Below, piece by piece: positions 22,742-30,845 of a stretch of DNA of 64,000 nucleotides (the stretch's first letter is position 1; every line of letters begins with the position of its first letter). Location: NCBI GenBank assembly GCA_030430845.1, contig JAUIKE010000007.1:24678-88677 (forward strand), given 5' to 3'. The notes beneath the pieces were generated by a model. That model worked only from the letters and a program-made list of their open reading frames with translations. It was not told the DNA's origin and made no database searches. Made by a program: the position numbers and the translations under genes. The stretch comes from Bacteroidia bacterium (GTDB lineage: Bacteria; Bacteroidota; Bacteroidia; Chitinophagales; Saprospiraceae).

Positions 22742-24106
22742 ATGACCAAACTACCCGGAATCCCCCGCTGGCAATCAGCTGTCTCTTCCTTTAAAATGGC
22801 CCGGAATCCCCTGCCCTTTCTCAATAAATTTATTCGGGAAAAAGGAACCACCGTACAGGTATACCTTGGGGGGCTATACAAAATGATCCTGACCACCGAC
22901 CCTGATTTTATACAGCACATCCTCCAAAAAAATAATAAGAACTACCGCAAATCAGAAGTTCACTTCGACAAGATCCAACACTTCCTTGGCCGCGGCCTGC
23001 TCACCAGCGAAGGACCCTACTGGCTGCAACAAAGAAGACTCATTCAGCCGGGCTTTCACAAAAAACGCCTCGAAGCTCTGTTAGAGTTGATGGACAAAGT
23101 CGCCATTGAGGTACTGAACGATTTAGACGAGGAGATCAAAACTCTGCCGGAGGTGGATATGTATGAAAAAATGCTGGAAATTACTTTCCGCATCATTGCC
23201 AATTCCATCTTCGGACAAGACCTGGGGCCGGAACAGTTGACCAAGCTAAGCGATAGCATTACGACCTTACAGGCCTTTATTGTCCGCCAGATCCGCCAGC
23301 CATACCTTAATTCCTGGCTGAAATTTTCCGGTCAGGTCAAAGAACATGAAAAATTACGGGATGAAGCAGATGCCATTATCCGGCATTACATCGAAGAGCG
23401 AAGACAATCTGAAGAATCTCATTCAGACCTGCTCCAAATGTTGATGGAAGCTCGCTATGAGGACACTGGCGAGGGTATGACCGACCAGCAGTTGATCGAC
23501 GAGGTCAAGATCCTTTTCGTGGCGGGGCACGACACCTCGGCCAATGCCCTGGCCTGGACCTGGTATTTGCTGACTCAGCACCCGGAAGCTTTGGAAAAAG
23601 TCAGACAAGAGGTGACGGCAATAATAGGAGAGGGGCAGCCTTCTTTCGAAAATGTTATGCAGCTGGAATATACCCAGCAAGTAATCGAAGAATCCATGCG
23701 TCTTTTCCCGCCGGCCTGGACGACCAACCGGGTAGCAGCGGAAGATGATGAATTTAAAGGCATTCCAATAAAAAAAGGGACAACTTTCGCTACCTATATA
23801 TATGGTGTGCATCATTCGCCCGAGCTTTGGGACGATCCGGAGTCTTTTAAGCCGGAGCGTTTTTCCAAAGAAGAAAAGAAAAAACACCATCCGTATGCAT
23901 TTATTCCATTTGGGGGTGGCCCCAGGCTATGTATTGGTAATAATTTTGCTTTGATGGAGATGAAGCTGATCCTGGCCCGTATGGTGAATCGGTATGAGAT
24001 AAGCTTAATGCCTGGGCAGGAAGTAAAGCCATTGCCCTTGATTACCTTGAGGCCGGAGAATGGGATAAGGGTGAAGGTGAAAAAACTAAAGGAAAACTAC
24101 AACTAA
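22742..24106 (+). CDS. Cytochrome P450, 454 aa
   Basis: A soluble bacterial P450. The I-helix oxygen-binding motif is VAGHDTSANALAW, the K-helix ExxR is EESMRL, PERF is KPERFSKEEKKKHHP, and the haem loop is FIPFGGGPRLCIGNNFAL with the axial Cys at about residue 402. It oxidises an unknown lipid-like substrate with electrons from separate redox partners, which are not nearby. The overall pattern resembles bacterial CYP4/CYP102-like fatty-acid hydroxylases. I start at the ATG 22742 (MTKLPGIPRWQ); a TTG 24 bp earlier overlaps the promoter. A cyclase-type regulator follows 19 bp downstream, so co-transcription is likely. Confidence 0.93.
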   Translation: MTKLPGIPRWQSAVSSFKMARNPLPFLNKFIREKGTTVQVYLGGLYKMILTTDPDFIQHILQKNNKNYRKSEVHFDKIQHFLGRGLLTSEGPYWLQQRRLIQPGFHKKRLEALLELMDKVAIEVLNDLDEEIKTLPEVDMYEKMLEITFRIIANSIFGQDLGPEQLTKLSDSITTLQAFIVRQIRQPYLNSWLKFSGQVKEHEKLRDEADAIIRHYIEERRQSEESHSDLLQMLMEARYEDTGEGMTDQQLIDEVKILFVAGHDTSANALAWTWYLLTQHPEALEKVRQEVTAIIGEGQPSFENVMQLEYTQQVIEESMRLFPPAWTTNRVAAEDDEFKGIPIKKGTTFATYIYGVHHSPELWDDPESFKPERFSKEEKKKHHPYAFIPFGGGPRLCIGNNFALMEMKLILARMVNRYEISLMPGQEVKPLPLITLRPENGIRVKVKKLKENYN

Positions 24107-24125
24107 AGCTGTATCTTCAAGCCAA

Positions 24126-26462
24126 ATGAAAAAGAAAGACTCCACGCGCCGCCTCGCCGCTATTATGTTCACCGATATTGTGGGCTACACGGCCCTGATG
24201 CAGCAGGATGAAGCCAAAGCTGCCCAGGTTCGTCAGCGCCACCGCCAGGTGTTTGATGAGCTCCACCAAAAGCATCAAGGAGAGATCCTGCAATACTTTG
24301 GCGACGGCACCCTCAGCGTTTTCCAAAGCGGGGTAGAAGCCGTAGAATGTGCCCTGGCCATCCAGCTAGCCCTGCAGCAAGGGGAGCCTATCCCTCTTCG
24401 CATAGGCCTACATATAGGCGACATTGTCTTTGATGGCACCGAAATATATGGGGATGGGGTGAATGTGGCTTCTCGCATTGAAAGCATGGGAATAGGAGGG
24501 GCTGTACTGCTATCAGGCCAATTAAATATTGAGCTGAAAAATCACCCACAGATCAACACTCGTTCATTGGGGCGGTTCGAATTTAAAAATGTAGCTCATC
24601 CTCAGGAAGTTTTTGCTGTGTCGAATACTGGTATTATTGTTCCGAAGCGTTCTGAGCTGAAAGGAAAACAAAAAAGCGCCACCAAGTCCATCGCGGTTTT
24701 GCCATTTGTCAATATGAGCTCAAAGGAAGAGAATGAGTATTTCAGTGATGGCATGACCGAAGAGATCATTAATGCTTTGACGAAGATCAAAGGCTTAAAG
24801 GTGACTTCCCGAACTTCTTCCTTCTTTTTTAAAAATAAAAATATCCCCATCCGGCAGATTGGCCAGGAGCTAAATGTATCTACCATACTAGAAGGTAGTA
24901 TTCGCCTCGCCGGAAATCAGATGCGGATCACGGCTCAGCTGATCGATGTACTGGATGATTATCATTTTTGGTCGGAAACCTTTGATCGTTCTATAGAGGA
25001 CATTTTCGCGGTACAGGATGAGATCAGCCTCTTGATTGCCGACAAACTCAGGGAGCACGTTGGCCACTTTGAGATCGAAGACCATTTAGTAGAAGCACCG
25101 GATGTTTCAGTGAGTAATTACAAGCGCTACCTCCAGAGTCGCTACTATATACTCAGAATGAGTAAAGCGGACATAGACAAAGGAATAGCCATTCTAAAGG
25201 AGATCATCCAGGAACAGGCTGATTTCGCATTGGCCTATCTTGGGCTGCATTTGGGATACACCCTACAAGGTACAATTGGATTGATGCCTTCAAAAGAAGC
25301 TTTTTTGGAAGGCCATAGGTATCTTCAAAAAGCCATTCAACTACAACCGGATCTTCCGGAATGCCACCTTCATCAATCCTGGAATTGTTTACTTCAAAAA
25401 TGGGATTTAGCCTGTACCTATGAGCATCTCAACCGGTCATTTGAATTGCGCCCGACCGTGGATTATTATCAGTCGATGACTTCAACAATCGTAGCGGAAG
25501 GCCGTTACAAGGCCGCCATGAATTATATCGACACAGCTATTCAGTTAGATCCTTTTTCCCATATTAATTATCATCTAAAGGGATTTGTCTTCTATTGTCA
25601 GGGTAAGTTTGATGAGGCGATTGAATTTTTTAAAAAGAGTACACAGCTGAGTTCCAGTCATTCTTTATCTGCCATGGAATGGGGAATGGCCCTGATTCAA
25701 GCCGGGCGGCCAGAGGAAAGCCTGCGGTTTTATCAAAACCTGCCGGAGGATGAACCGGGAGATATTTTAAAATTAGGGGGGACAACGCTTGCCTACGCGG
25801 CTCTCGGGGATACGGTTCGGGCAGAGAAAGGACTCCGGCAACTGGAGGCCTTTGGGGATACCGAATTGATAGAGCGGGCCCTTCTTTTTCTGATTTATGG
25901 AAATTTTTTATTGGGCAAAAAAGAGGAAGTTCTGGCGCTCATTGAACAAGGTATCCAGCAACGATTGCCCTTGCTGGTTTATCTTCCAGGAGAACCTCTG
26001 TTAAAGCCGTATCATTCAGATCCTCGATTTAAGGCACTTACGTCGAGAATATTGGGTAAGAATGTATCTTTCGATGTTTCAACAAGGAAGTATAAAAAAA
26101 ATCTGCTCAGTAAAGAGGATTTAAAGAACTACAAAAAACAATTAGAACAACTTATGAAGGAGGAGCGTCCTTATCTGGACCCAAAACTGTCACTCCGCTC
26201 ATTAGCTCAATTAATGGAGATCCCTCCCAACCAACTATCTCAATTGCTGAACGATGGGTTTAATCAAAACTTCTCTGAATATGTCAATTCCTACCGCTTG
26301 AGTACTTTCAAAAAGTTGGTTGCCGATCCTGCTTATCAACATATGACCCTCCTGGCTCTGGCCCACGAAAGTGGCTTCAACTCCAAAACGGTTTTTAATA
26401 CTTTCTTTAAAAAAGTGGAGGGAAAAACGCCCAAAGCTTTTTGGAAAGAAATTAACGGGTAA
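24126..26462 (+). CDS. Class III nucleotide cyclase-TolB-TPR-AraC four-part regulator
   Basis: 778 residues. The N-terminal class III cyclase domain (about 8-165) has both metal-binding Asp residues (FTDIVGY, D17; YFGDGTLSVF, D60) and the GDGVNVASRIESM motif with the transition-state Asn/Arg, so it looks active; whether it makes cAMP or cGMP is not clear. Then a TolB N-terminal-like domain (KSIAVLPFVNMSSKEENEYF ... LNVSTILEGSIR, about 185-300), TPR repeats (about 330-640), and a C-terminal AraC helix-turn-helix (SLRSLAQLMEIPPNQLSQLL ... LALAHESGFNSKTVFNTFFK). The cytoplasmic chain lacks membrane spans, so it would join nucleotide synthesis to DNA binding directly. Its stop codon lies in the inverted flank of the next element. 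Confidence 0.88.
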   Translation: MKKKDSTRRLAAIMFTDIVGYTALMQQDEAKAAQVRQRHRQVFDELHQKHQGEILQYFGDGTLSVFQSGVEAVECALAIQLALQQGEPIPLRIGLHIGDIVFDGTEIYGDGVNVASRIESMGIGGAVLLSGQLNIELKNHPQINTRSLGRFEFKNVAHPQEVFAVSNTGIIVPKRSELKGKQKSATKSIAVLPFVNMSSKEENEYFSDGMTEEIINALTKIKGLKVTSRTSSFFFKNKNIPIRQIGQELNVSTILEGSIRLAGNQMRITAQLIDVLDDYHFWSETFDRSIEDIFAVQDEISLLIADKLREHVGHFEIEDHLVEAPDVSVSNYKRYLQSRYYILRMSKADIDKGIAILKEIIQEQADFALAYLGLHLGYTLQGTIGLMPSKEAFLEGHRYLQKAIQLQPDLPECHLHQSWNCLLQKWDLACTYEHLNRSFELRPTVDYYQSMTSTIVAEGRYKAAMNYIDTAIQLDPFSHINYHLKGFVFYCQGKFDEAIEFFKKSTQLSSSHSLSAMEWGMALIQAGRPEESLRFYQNLPEDEPGDILKLGGTTLAYAALGDTVRAEKGLRQLEAFGDTELIERALLFLIYGNFLLGKKEEVLALIEQGIQQRLPLLVYLPGEPLLKPYHSDPRFKALTSRILGKNVSFDVSTRKYKKNLLSKEDLKNYKKQLEQLMKEERPYLDPKLSLRSLAQLMEIPPNQLSQLLNDGFNQNFSEYVNSYRLSTFKKLVADPAYQHMTLLALAHESGFNSKTVFNTFFKKVEGKTPKAFWKEING

Positions 26463-26624
26463 TGGGGTTGTGTAAAAACGAGGAACGAGTTTTTACACAA
26501 CCCATTAAATTTTTTTTGGGAGGTCGTTTTAAGAAAAAAACAAAGTTTTTTTCTTAAAACGACCTCCCAAAAATATATTATTGGTTGTGTAAAAGGCAGA
26601 ACGAGTTTTCACACAACCCCATTA
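26460..26624 (-). repeat. Composite A-B-A palindromic element, - orientation, with inverted flanks
   Basis: A-ii hairpin 26464-26503 (GGGGTTGTGTAAAAACGAGG ...), B stem 26518-26568 with perfect arms beginning GGGAGGTCGTTTTAAG and loop AAA, A-i hairpin 26583-26620. Flanks TAAT (26460) and ATTA (26624) are inverted; the left one includes the TAA stop of the cyclase gene. Linkers TTAAATTTTTTTTGGGAGG and AAAAATATATTATTGGTTG read as the - orientation of the 43-kb copy. Confidence 0.88.
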
Positions 26625-26761
26625 GTGCTGAAATAAGTTCGGATTTTTAAATCCGAACGATTCTAAACCGGTACGCCCTTAATTTTGGTACTGAATAACA
26701 AATTCTTTATCGGAAGATGTAGACCCGCAAACTCCGGTAGCCAAAATTAAAAATCGAAATA

Positions 26762-27742
26762 ATGAAAGCCATCGTATTAACCCGGTATGGATCACCTGAA
26801 AACTTAGTCGTTCGTGAGATAAGCAAGCCTGTTCCAAAAGAAAATGAAGTCCTGATAAAAGTAGCTGCCACCACAGCTACTACGGCCGATACCATGATGC
26901 GGAAAGCTACCCCTTTCATCAGCCGCTTTTTTCTGGGGTTTTTCAGGCCTCGCAAAGCTGTTACCGGCACTGGCTTTGCCGGAGAGATTGTAGAAGTTGG
27001 TAAAAACGTTAGTCGTTTCGAGCTGGGCGACCAGGTTTTTGGAGAGACCGGCACGGATTTCGGAGCGAATGCCGAATATATTGCCTTGTCGGAAGAAGGG
27101 GTTATAGAAAAATTACCTTCCCAATTGAGTTTAGAAGAGGCTGCTACTTTGACCGACGGCCCCCTGACCTCCCTTAATTTTTTGAAAAGCCTGGGTAAAA
27201 TTAAAGGTGGTCAGAAAGTACTTATCAATGGCGCTTCCGGAAGCCTGGGGACTGCTGCGGTACAGTTGGCCAGATATTACGGTGCAGAAGTGACCGGTGT
27301 GTCCAGTGCAAAGAATGCCGAACTGGTTAAATCGCTTGGAGCTGATAAGGTTATTGACTATAGATCGACCGACTTTACAAAGGCAGGCGAGCAATACGAT
27401 TTAATCTTTGATACAATTGGCAGCAGTTCGTTTTCCAAAACGAAAAAAGCCTTGAAGCAGGACGGATTGTATATGTCGCCGGTATTAAACATAGGATTAT
27501 TATTTCAAGTGATATTTACGGCTAAAAGCCGGAAGAAAGCCATATTTTCGGCTACCGGATTATTACCGCATGATGAATTGAGGGCATTACTGAAGGACTT
27601 AATCGGTATCATCGAAGGTGGTTACTTAAAGCCGGTAATTGATCGGCAATATCCTCTGGAAAAAGCAGCAGAAGCGCATAAATATGTAGATACCGGCAGG
27701 AAGAGAGGGAATGTGGTTTTAGTAACAAAAATGTATGGATGA
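26762..27742 (+). CDS. Zinc-free NAD(P)-dependent MDR oxidoreductase, 326 aa
   Basis: Medium-chain dehydrogenase/reductase of the quinone-oxidoreductase type. Starts MKAIVLTRYGSPENLVVREI. The GroES-like half runs to about 125, with TGFAGEIVEVGKNVSRFELGD. The nucleotide-binding half carries VLINGASGSLGTAAVQLARY (AxxGxxG) and SLGADKVIDY. Zn-ligand Cys and Glu of alcohol dehydrogenases are absent. It should reduce quinones or enones with NAD(P)H; substrate unknown. Starts 40 bp upstream of the methyltransferase gene end-to-start, so the two may form an operon. Confidence 0.9.
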   Translation: MKAIVLTRYGSPENLVVREISKPVPKENEVLIKVAATTATTADTMMRKATPFISRFFLGFFRPRKAVTGTGFAGEIVEVGKNVSRFELGDQVFGETGTDFGANAEYIALSEEGVIEKLPSQLSLEEAATLTDGPLTSLNFLKSLGKIKGGQKVLINGASGSLGTAAVQLARYYGAEVTGVSSAKNAELVKSLGADKVIDYRSTDFTKAGEQYDLIFDTIGSSSFSKTKKALKQDGLYMSPVLNIGLLFQVIFTAKSRKKAIFSATGLLPHDELRALLKDLIGIIEGGYLKPVIDRQYPLEKAAEAHKYVDTGRKRGNVVLVTKMYG

Positions 27743-27782
27743 AGGTGGCAACAGCCATCTTCGTCTAATAAAATTCTTTTGA

Positions 27783-28589
27783 ATGAAACGAATCCAGCTT
27801 TTTGAATTTGAAGATTTCACCTGGCTCCCGAAACCCATCAGAACCGGGATGACCAACCTGATCGTCGTTTTTCATAAAATGACCGGTACGAGCAACGTGA
27901 TTGCGGACCTGATAGAGAAGGTCCGTTCTAAACATCCTTTTTCCCAAATAGTAGACTTGGGCTCCGGCTCGGGCGGAGCGATGCCGGAGGTTATCCGTCA
28001 GATAAATGAAAATACGGAGGCCGCGCCCCTTCAATTGATCTTAAGCGACTTACATCCGCATCCCGACATCGTCGCCCGTTTTAATAAAGATGAATCTAAG
28101 AACATCAGCTACCACCCGGATTCCGTTGATGCGACTCGTCTGAAAGACGTTCCTCAAGGTTTGAAAACGATGATGAACAGTTTTCATCACATGCCCCCGG
28201 ACAAGGCCAGGGATATTTTGCGTTCAGCACAGGAAAAGAGGGAACCTTTGCTAATCTATGAGATGGCGGAGAATAACATCCCCACCCTGGTATGGTGGTT
28301 GTTTTTGCCGCTCTCTCTGGCTATTTTGATCGTGATGACGTTGTTTATGACACCATTTGTGCGGCCTCTCAGCTGGCAGCAAGTGGTTTTTACCTACTTA
28401 ATTCCTGTGATCCCGATCTTGTATGCCTGGGACGGGCAGGCATCTATGGTAAGGATGTACACATTTAAGGATGTCGAGGAATTGCTGAAAGACATCAAAC
28501 AGGATGACTACAGCTGGGAGATGGGGCAGGCAAAAAAAGAGAATGGGAAAAAACAGGGGTATTATGTTTTAGGCTTACCCCAAAAATAG
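27783..28589 (+). CDS. Class I SAM methyltransferase with two membrane segments, 268 aa
   Basis: SAM-binding motif I is QIVDLGSGSGGAMPEVI (about 56-72), with LILSDLHPHPDIVARF as motif II and MMNSFHHMPPDKARDIL as the region after motif IV. Unusually for the fold, residues about 165-215 are strongly hydrophobic (WWLFLPLSLAILIVMTLFM, QQVVFTYLIPVIPILYAW), suggesting membrane attachment and a lipid or quinone-type substrate (inference). The last codons and TAG stop form part of the 28-bp hairpin arm that follows. Confidence 0.8.
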   Translation: MKRIQLFEFEDFTWLPKPIRTGMTNLIVVFHKMTGTSNVIADLIEKVRSKHPFSQIVDLGSGSGGAMPEVIRQINENTEAAPLQLILSDLHPHPDIVARFNKDESKNISYHPDSVDATRLKDVPQGLKTMMNSFHHMPPDKARDILRSAQEKREPLLIYEMAENNIPTLVWWLFLPLSLAILIVMTLFMTPFVRPLSWQQVVFTYLIPVIPILYAWDGQASMVRMYTFKDVEELLKDIKQDDYSWEMGQAKKENGKKQGYYVLGLPQK

Positions 28590-28648
28590 CATAAAGGGGT
28601 TGTGTAAAAAGTCCTTCGGCCTTTTTACACAACCCCTTTATGCTATTT
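28584..28648. repeat. Solo A-type hairpin with 28-bp perfect arms including gene tails
   Basis: Arms 28584-28611 and 28621-28648 are exact complements (AAATAGCATAAAGGGGTTGT ...), loop TCCTTCGGC. The inner GGGGTTGTGTAAAAAG is the A unit of the composite family; the outer AAATAGCATAAA is the end of the methyltransferase gene and is copied, inverted, at the other side. It separates convergent genes. Confidence 0.88.
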
Positions 28649-28649
28649 G

Positions 28650-29108
28650 CTATTTTACCAAATTCAGTTCTTGAAAGATCTCTACTCCGTCTCTAAACTC
28701 CAGGCTCTCCCAGTTTTGCCGGGTCATAGTCCAGATAATAGGATCCTGAAAGATGATCCGGTCAGGAGAGGAGATAGAAGTACCAAAGGAAATGACCATG
28801 GATTTGGAAGTGCGGGCTCTCCAAAGGAAGGTACTTACGAGGATACCGTTATTATCCCGAAAGAGTGGAAAGTTTGTTTCGCCGGTACCGTCATCATAAA
28901 AAGTAATGGTATAATCGTCATCACGTTCGACGGATTCAACGGCCAGGATGTTCCCAAAATTATCCCGAACTTCTTTAAAGTAGAGTTCAACTTCCCAGGT
29001 ACCCGGTAAATTTTCATTTTGATCATCGCGGAATTCTTTTCCCTCTTTGCACGAGGACAGTAAAAACACTAAACTGAGGGAAAGAAGAAATACGAATTTC
29101 TTTTTCAT
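28650..29108 (-). CDS. Lipocalin-like lipoprotein, 152 aa
   Basis: Lipoprotein signal (LSLVFLLSSCKEGKEF; Cys at 20). The mature part has alternating strands beginning LPGTWEVELYFKEV, the start pattern of lipocalin-like (META/DUF) beta-barrels that measure 'W' near the first strand, with acidic loops. Small outer-envelope lipoproteins of this sort are common in Bacteroidota and mostly uncharacterised. It is transcribed with, or after, the 145-aa gene upstream, though a 19-bp-arm hairpin sits between. Confidence 0.6.
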   Translation of the reverse strand: MKKKFVFLLSLSLVFLLSSCKEGKEFRDDQNENLPGTWEVELYFKEVRDNFGNILAVESVERDDDYTITFYDDGTGETNFPLFRDNNGILVSTFLWRARTSKSMVISFGTSISSPDRIIFQDPIIWTMTRQNWESLEFRDGVEIFQELNLVK

Positions 29109-29134
29109 ATGCAGATGGTTAAATAATGCAGAAT

Positions 29135-29186
29135 AAAGATAATGAATAGTATTGAAGCAGTTGCCCCAATACTATTCATTATCTTT
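29135..29186. terminator. Hairpin with 19-bp perfect arms reaching into the upstream gene
   Basis: AAAGATAATGAATAGTATT (29135-29153) pairs with 29168-29186; the right arm is the last coding part of the 145-aa gene, and the left arm its inverted copy. Confidence 0.75.
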
Positions 29187-29609
29187 GCCCAGTTCTTTTA
29201 CAGGTTCAATCTTGTACACAAAGTAATTGGTTTTTCCCTGCCAGGGCATGGCTCTGATAATTTCTCGATAATAAAGTTTGACCTGGTGCCCCTCATAGTC
29301 TTGTAATTCATCATAGATATCATCTTTCCATACGGAGAACTCCCAAATATTTCCTGTAATTCCCTCCGGCCCTTCCGTTTTGAAGCCACCCAGGTTGAGT
29401 TGCCCTTCATAGGTTTTGAACATCACCCCTTTCTTGGATAATTTGATCAGGGTGCCGGCCCTGGCTCCCTTGCTGTAAGTATAATTACTCACCAGGAAAA
29501 AACCAGCCGCACTTAGTAAGCCTAAAATTAAAAGACCTACTAAAAAGCGTTTGAAGATCTTTCCGATCTTTTGTTTGCCTTCTTTGACTACTTGTTGGTA
29601 TTCACTCAT
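29172..29609 (-). CDS. Single-pass membrane protein of unknown function, 145 aa
   Basis: A short basic N-terminal tail (VKEGKQKIGKIFKR) precedes one membrane span (FLVGLLILGLLSAAGFFLVS, about 22-41). The rest is extracytoplasmic and beta-rich: AGTLIKLSKKGVMFKTYEGQL ... NIWEFSVW ... HQVKLYYRE. This layout is a recurring uncharacterised Bacteroidota family sometimes labelled, without support, as 6-phosphogluconate dehydrogenase; no such enzyme motif is present. Confidence 0.7.
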   Translation of the reverse strand: MSEYQQVVKEGKQKIGKIFKRFLVGLLILGLLSAAGFFLVSNYTYSKGARAGTLIKLSKKGVMFKTYEGQLNLGGFKTEGPEGITGNIWEFSVWKDDIYDELQDYEGHQVKLYYREIIRAMPWQGKTNYFVYKIEPVKELGKDNE

Positions 29610-29700
29610 GATTTTCGGAGGTATTGCTTTTTAATGAAACAATTGTTTTTCATAATAAGTTGGACGTCAATCGGTATACCAGGTAACAAATGTTTTGCCT

Positions 29701-30636
29701 CTACAGAGCTATCAGGCGGTCCAAGGCAAAAATAGACTTTGGGTGAAAATCCTTTCCATCCCACAGTCCGAAAATACTCAAGGGCTGATCGGCGGTCAGT
29801 GCCAGTAGCTTCCAGTACCCATCTCGCTTATGGACTAAGGGCAGTGCTTGGTTTGATTGATCCATGATCAGAAAATCAGATTCGTCGAGCACAATTTGTA
29901 CTTGATTGAGCAAACAGGGGTAGTTGTCCAGCCATGGGTTTCGTTGTAAGGATTTGGCGAAAAAAAGGCTCATTTGCTGTAATGTTTTGAATCCTCCTTT
30001 TCCTTTAAACGTTCCTTTGAAAGGAACCGGTGCTTTAAATAAAGCTCTGTCCTGGGAAGCCCCGGGATAATAAATAATTTCACCTTTATAGAGCCCGCCG
30101 AACACAAACTCGGGGAAAAAGCCGGCGCTTCCCCAAGAGAAGTCAAGTAGCAAGGCAAGCTCCTTACTTTTTTCTCCGTACAGCCAAATCCGCCGAAAGT
30201 GAAGCTTTTCTTCTTCTCCGAAATCCTGACTGATAACGAGCCAGGTATCGACTGTACCTTTTTCCTGTAGGAGGGCTTCTTTATTGATTCGTACTCCACA
30301 AATGCGCAACAGCTCGCATTGTTGTTCTTCTTTTAGCTGGTCTATTTGTAGCAAAGCCCGGCTAATCAGGTAGAGGCGACTAATTTCCCGGAGGGTTTTT
30401 TCCTCCCAATATTCTTCTTCATCAGGGAGTGATTTGAGGGCCCGGATCCTTCTGGCCAGGTCCCCCAATTTGGCGTTGACCATCCGGCCGGCAATTTCTT
30501 CCCAAAATGCTTCTCCCTGCTGATCCAGGATGACCAGTCCCTGGCGCAAGAGGTCGAGCAGCCATCGCTCTAATTCCTGAGCGCCGGCCTGCATTTCGCT
30601 GATCCGTGCATCATTAACTTTTAGGAGGCTCTTCAT
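29701..30636 (-). CDS. SWIM-associated C-terminal module without its zinc finger, 311 aa
   Basis: The start AGAQELERWLLDLLRQGL followed by FWEEIAGRMVNAKLGDLARR matches the region that follows the SWIM zinc finger in bacterial SWIM-family proteins. The CxCx(n)CxH finger itself is missing: the frame before MKSLLKVNDA runs into the composite element at 30650-30844. The remainder is a beta-rich domain (LALLLDFSWGSAGFFPEFVF ... LVHKRDGYWKLLALTADQPL). Either the gene lost its N-terminus or this is a distinct short form; partner genes usually next to SWIM proteins are not seen. I start at the ATG 30636, since further upstream codons belong to the repeat. Confidence 0.55.
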   Translation of the reverse strand: MKSLLKVNDARISEMQAGAQELERWLLDLLRQGLVILDQQGEAFWEEIAGRMVNAKLGDLARRIRALKSLPDEEEYWEEKTLREISRLYLISRALLQIDQLKEEQQCELLRICGVRINKEALLQEKGTVDTWLVISQDFGEEEKLHFRRIWLYGEKSKELALLLDFSWGSAGFFPEFVFGGLYKGEIIYYPGASQDRALFKAPVPFKGTFKGKGGFKTLQQMSLFFAKSLQRNPWLDNYPCLLNQVQIVLDESDFLIMDQSNQALPLVHKRDGYWKLLALTADQPLSIFGLWDGKDFHPKSIFALDRLIAL

Positions 30637-30649
30637 AGAGAGGGAGGTT

Positions 30650-30844
30650 ATGGTTTTGGGGTTGTGTAAAAACTCGTTCCTCGCCTGCCTGACGGCAGTC
30701 AGGTTTTTACATAACCCCATTAAATTTTATTTGGTAGTTCGTTTTAAGAAAAAAACTTTGTTTTTTTCTTAAAACGAACTACCAAAAGAATATTATTGGT
30801 TGTGTGAAAAGGCCGAAGGACTTTTTACACAACCCCCAAACCAT
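30650..30844 (-). repeat. Composite A-B-A palindromic element, - orientation, B stem variant
   Basis: A-ii with nested GC-rich palindrome (30658-30718; inner CCTGACGGCAGTCAGG), B stem 30733-30783 whose outer pairs read GGTAGTTCG / CGAACTACC instead of GGAGGTCG / CGACCTCC (paired changes in both arms), A-i 30798-30837. Flanks ATGGTTTT (30650) and AAACCAT (30844) are inverted. Lies between rnc and the SWIM-type gene, both on the - strand. Confidence 0.87.
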
Positions 30845-30845
30845 T

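Noticed and set aside
23423..23890. 155-codon open frame on the - strand
   Set aside because: Antisense to the P450 haem and I-helix regions, which are clearly coding on the + strand.
26460..26624. Composite elements as ordinary rho-independent terminators
   Set aside because: They hold three stems in conserved order, with conserved linkers and direction, and one lies in a gene-free tract; termination may be a side role but does not explain the structure.
28584..28648. Insertion sequence with terminal inverted repeats
   Set aside because: No transposase, and no direct target-site duplication; flanks are inverted copies instead.
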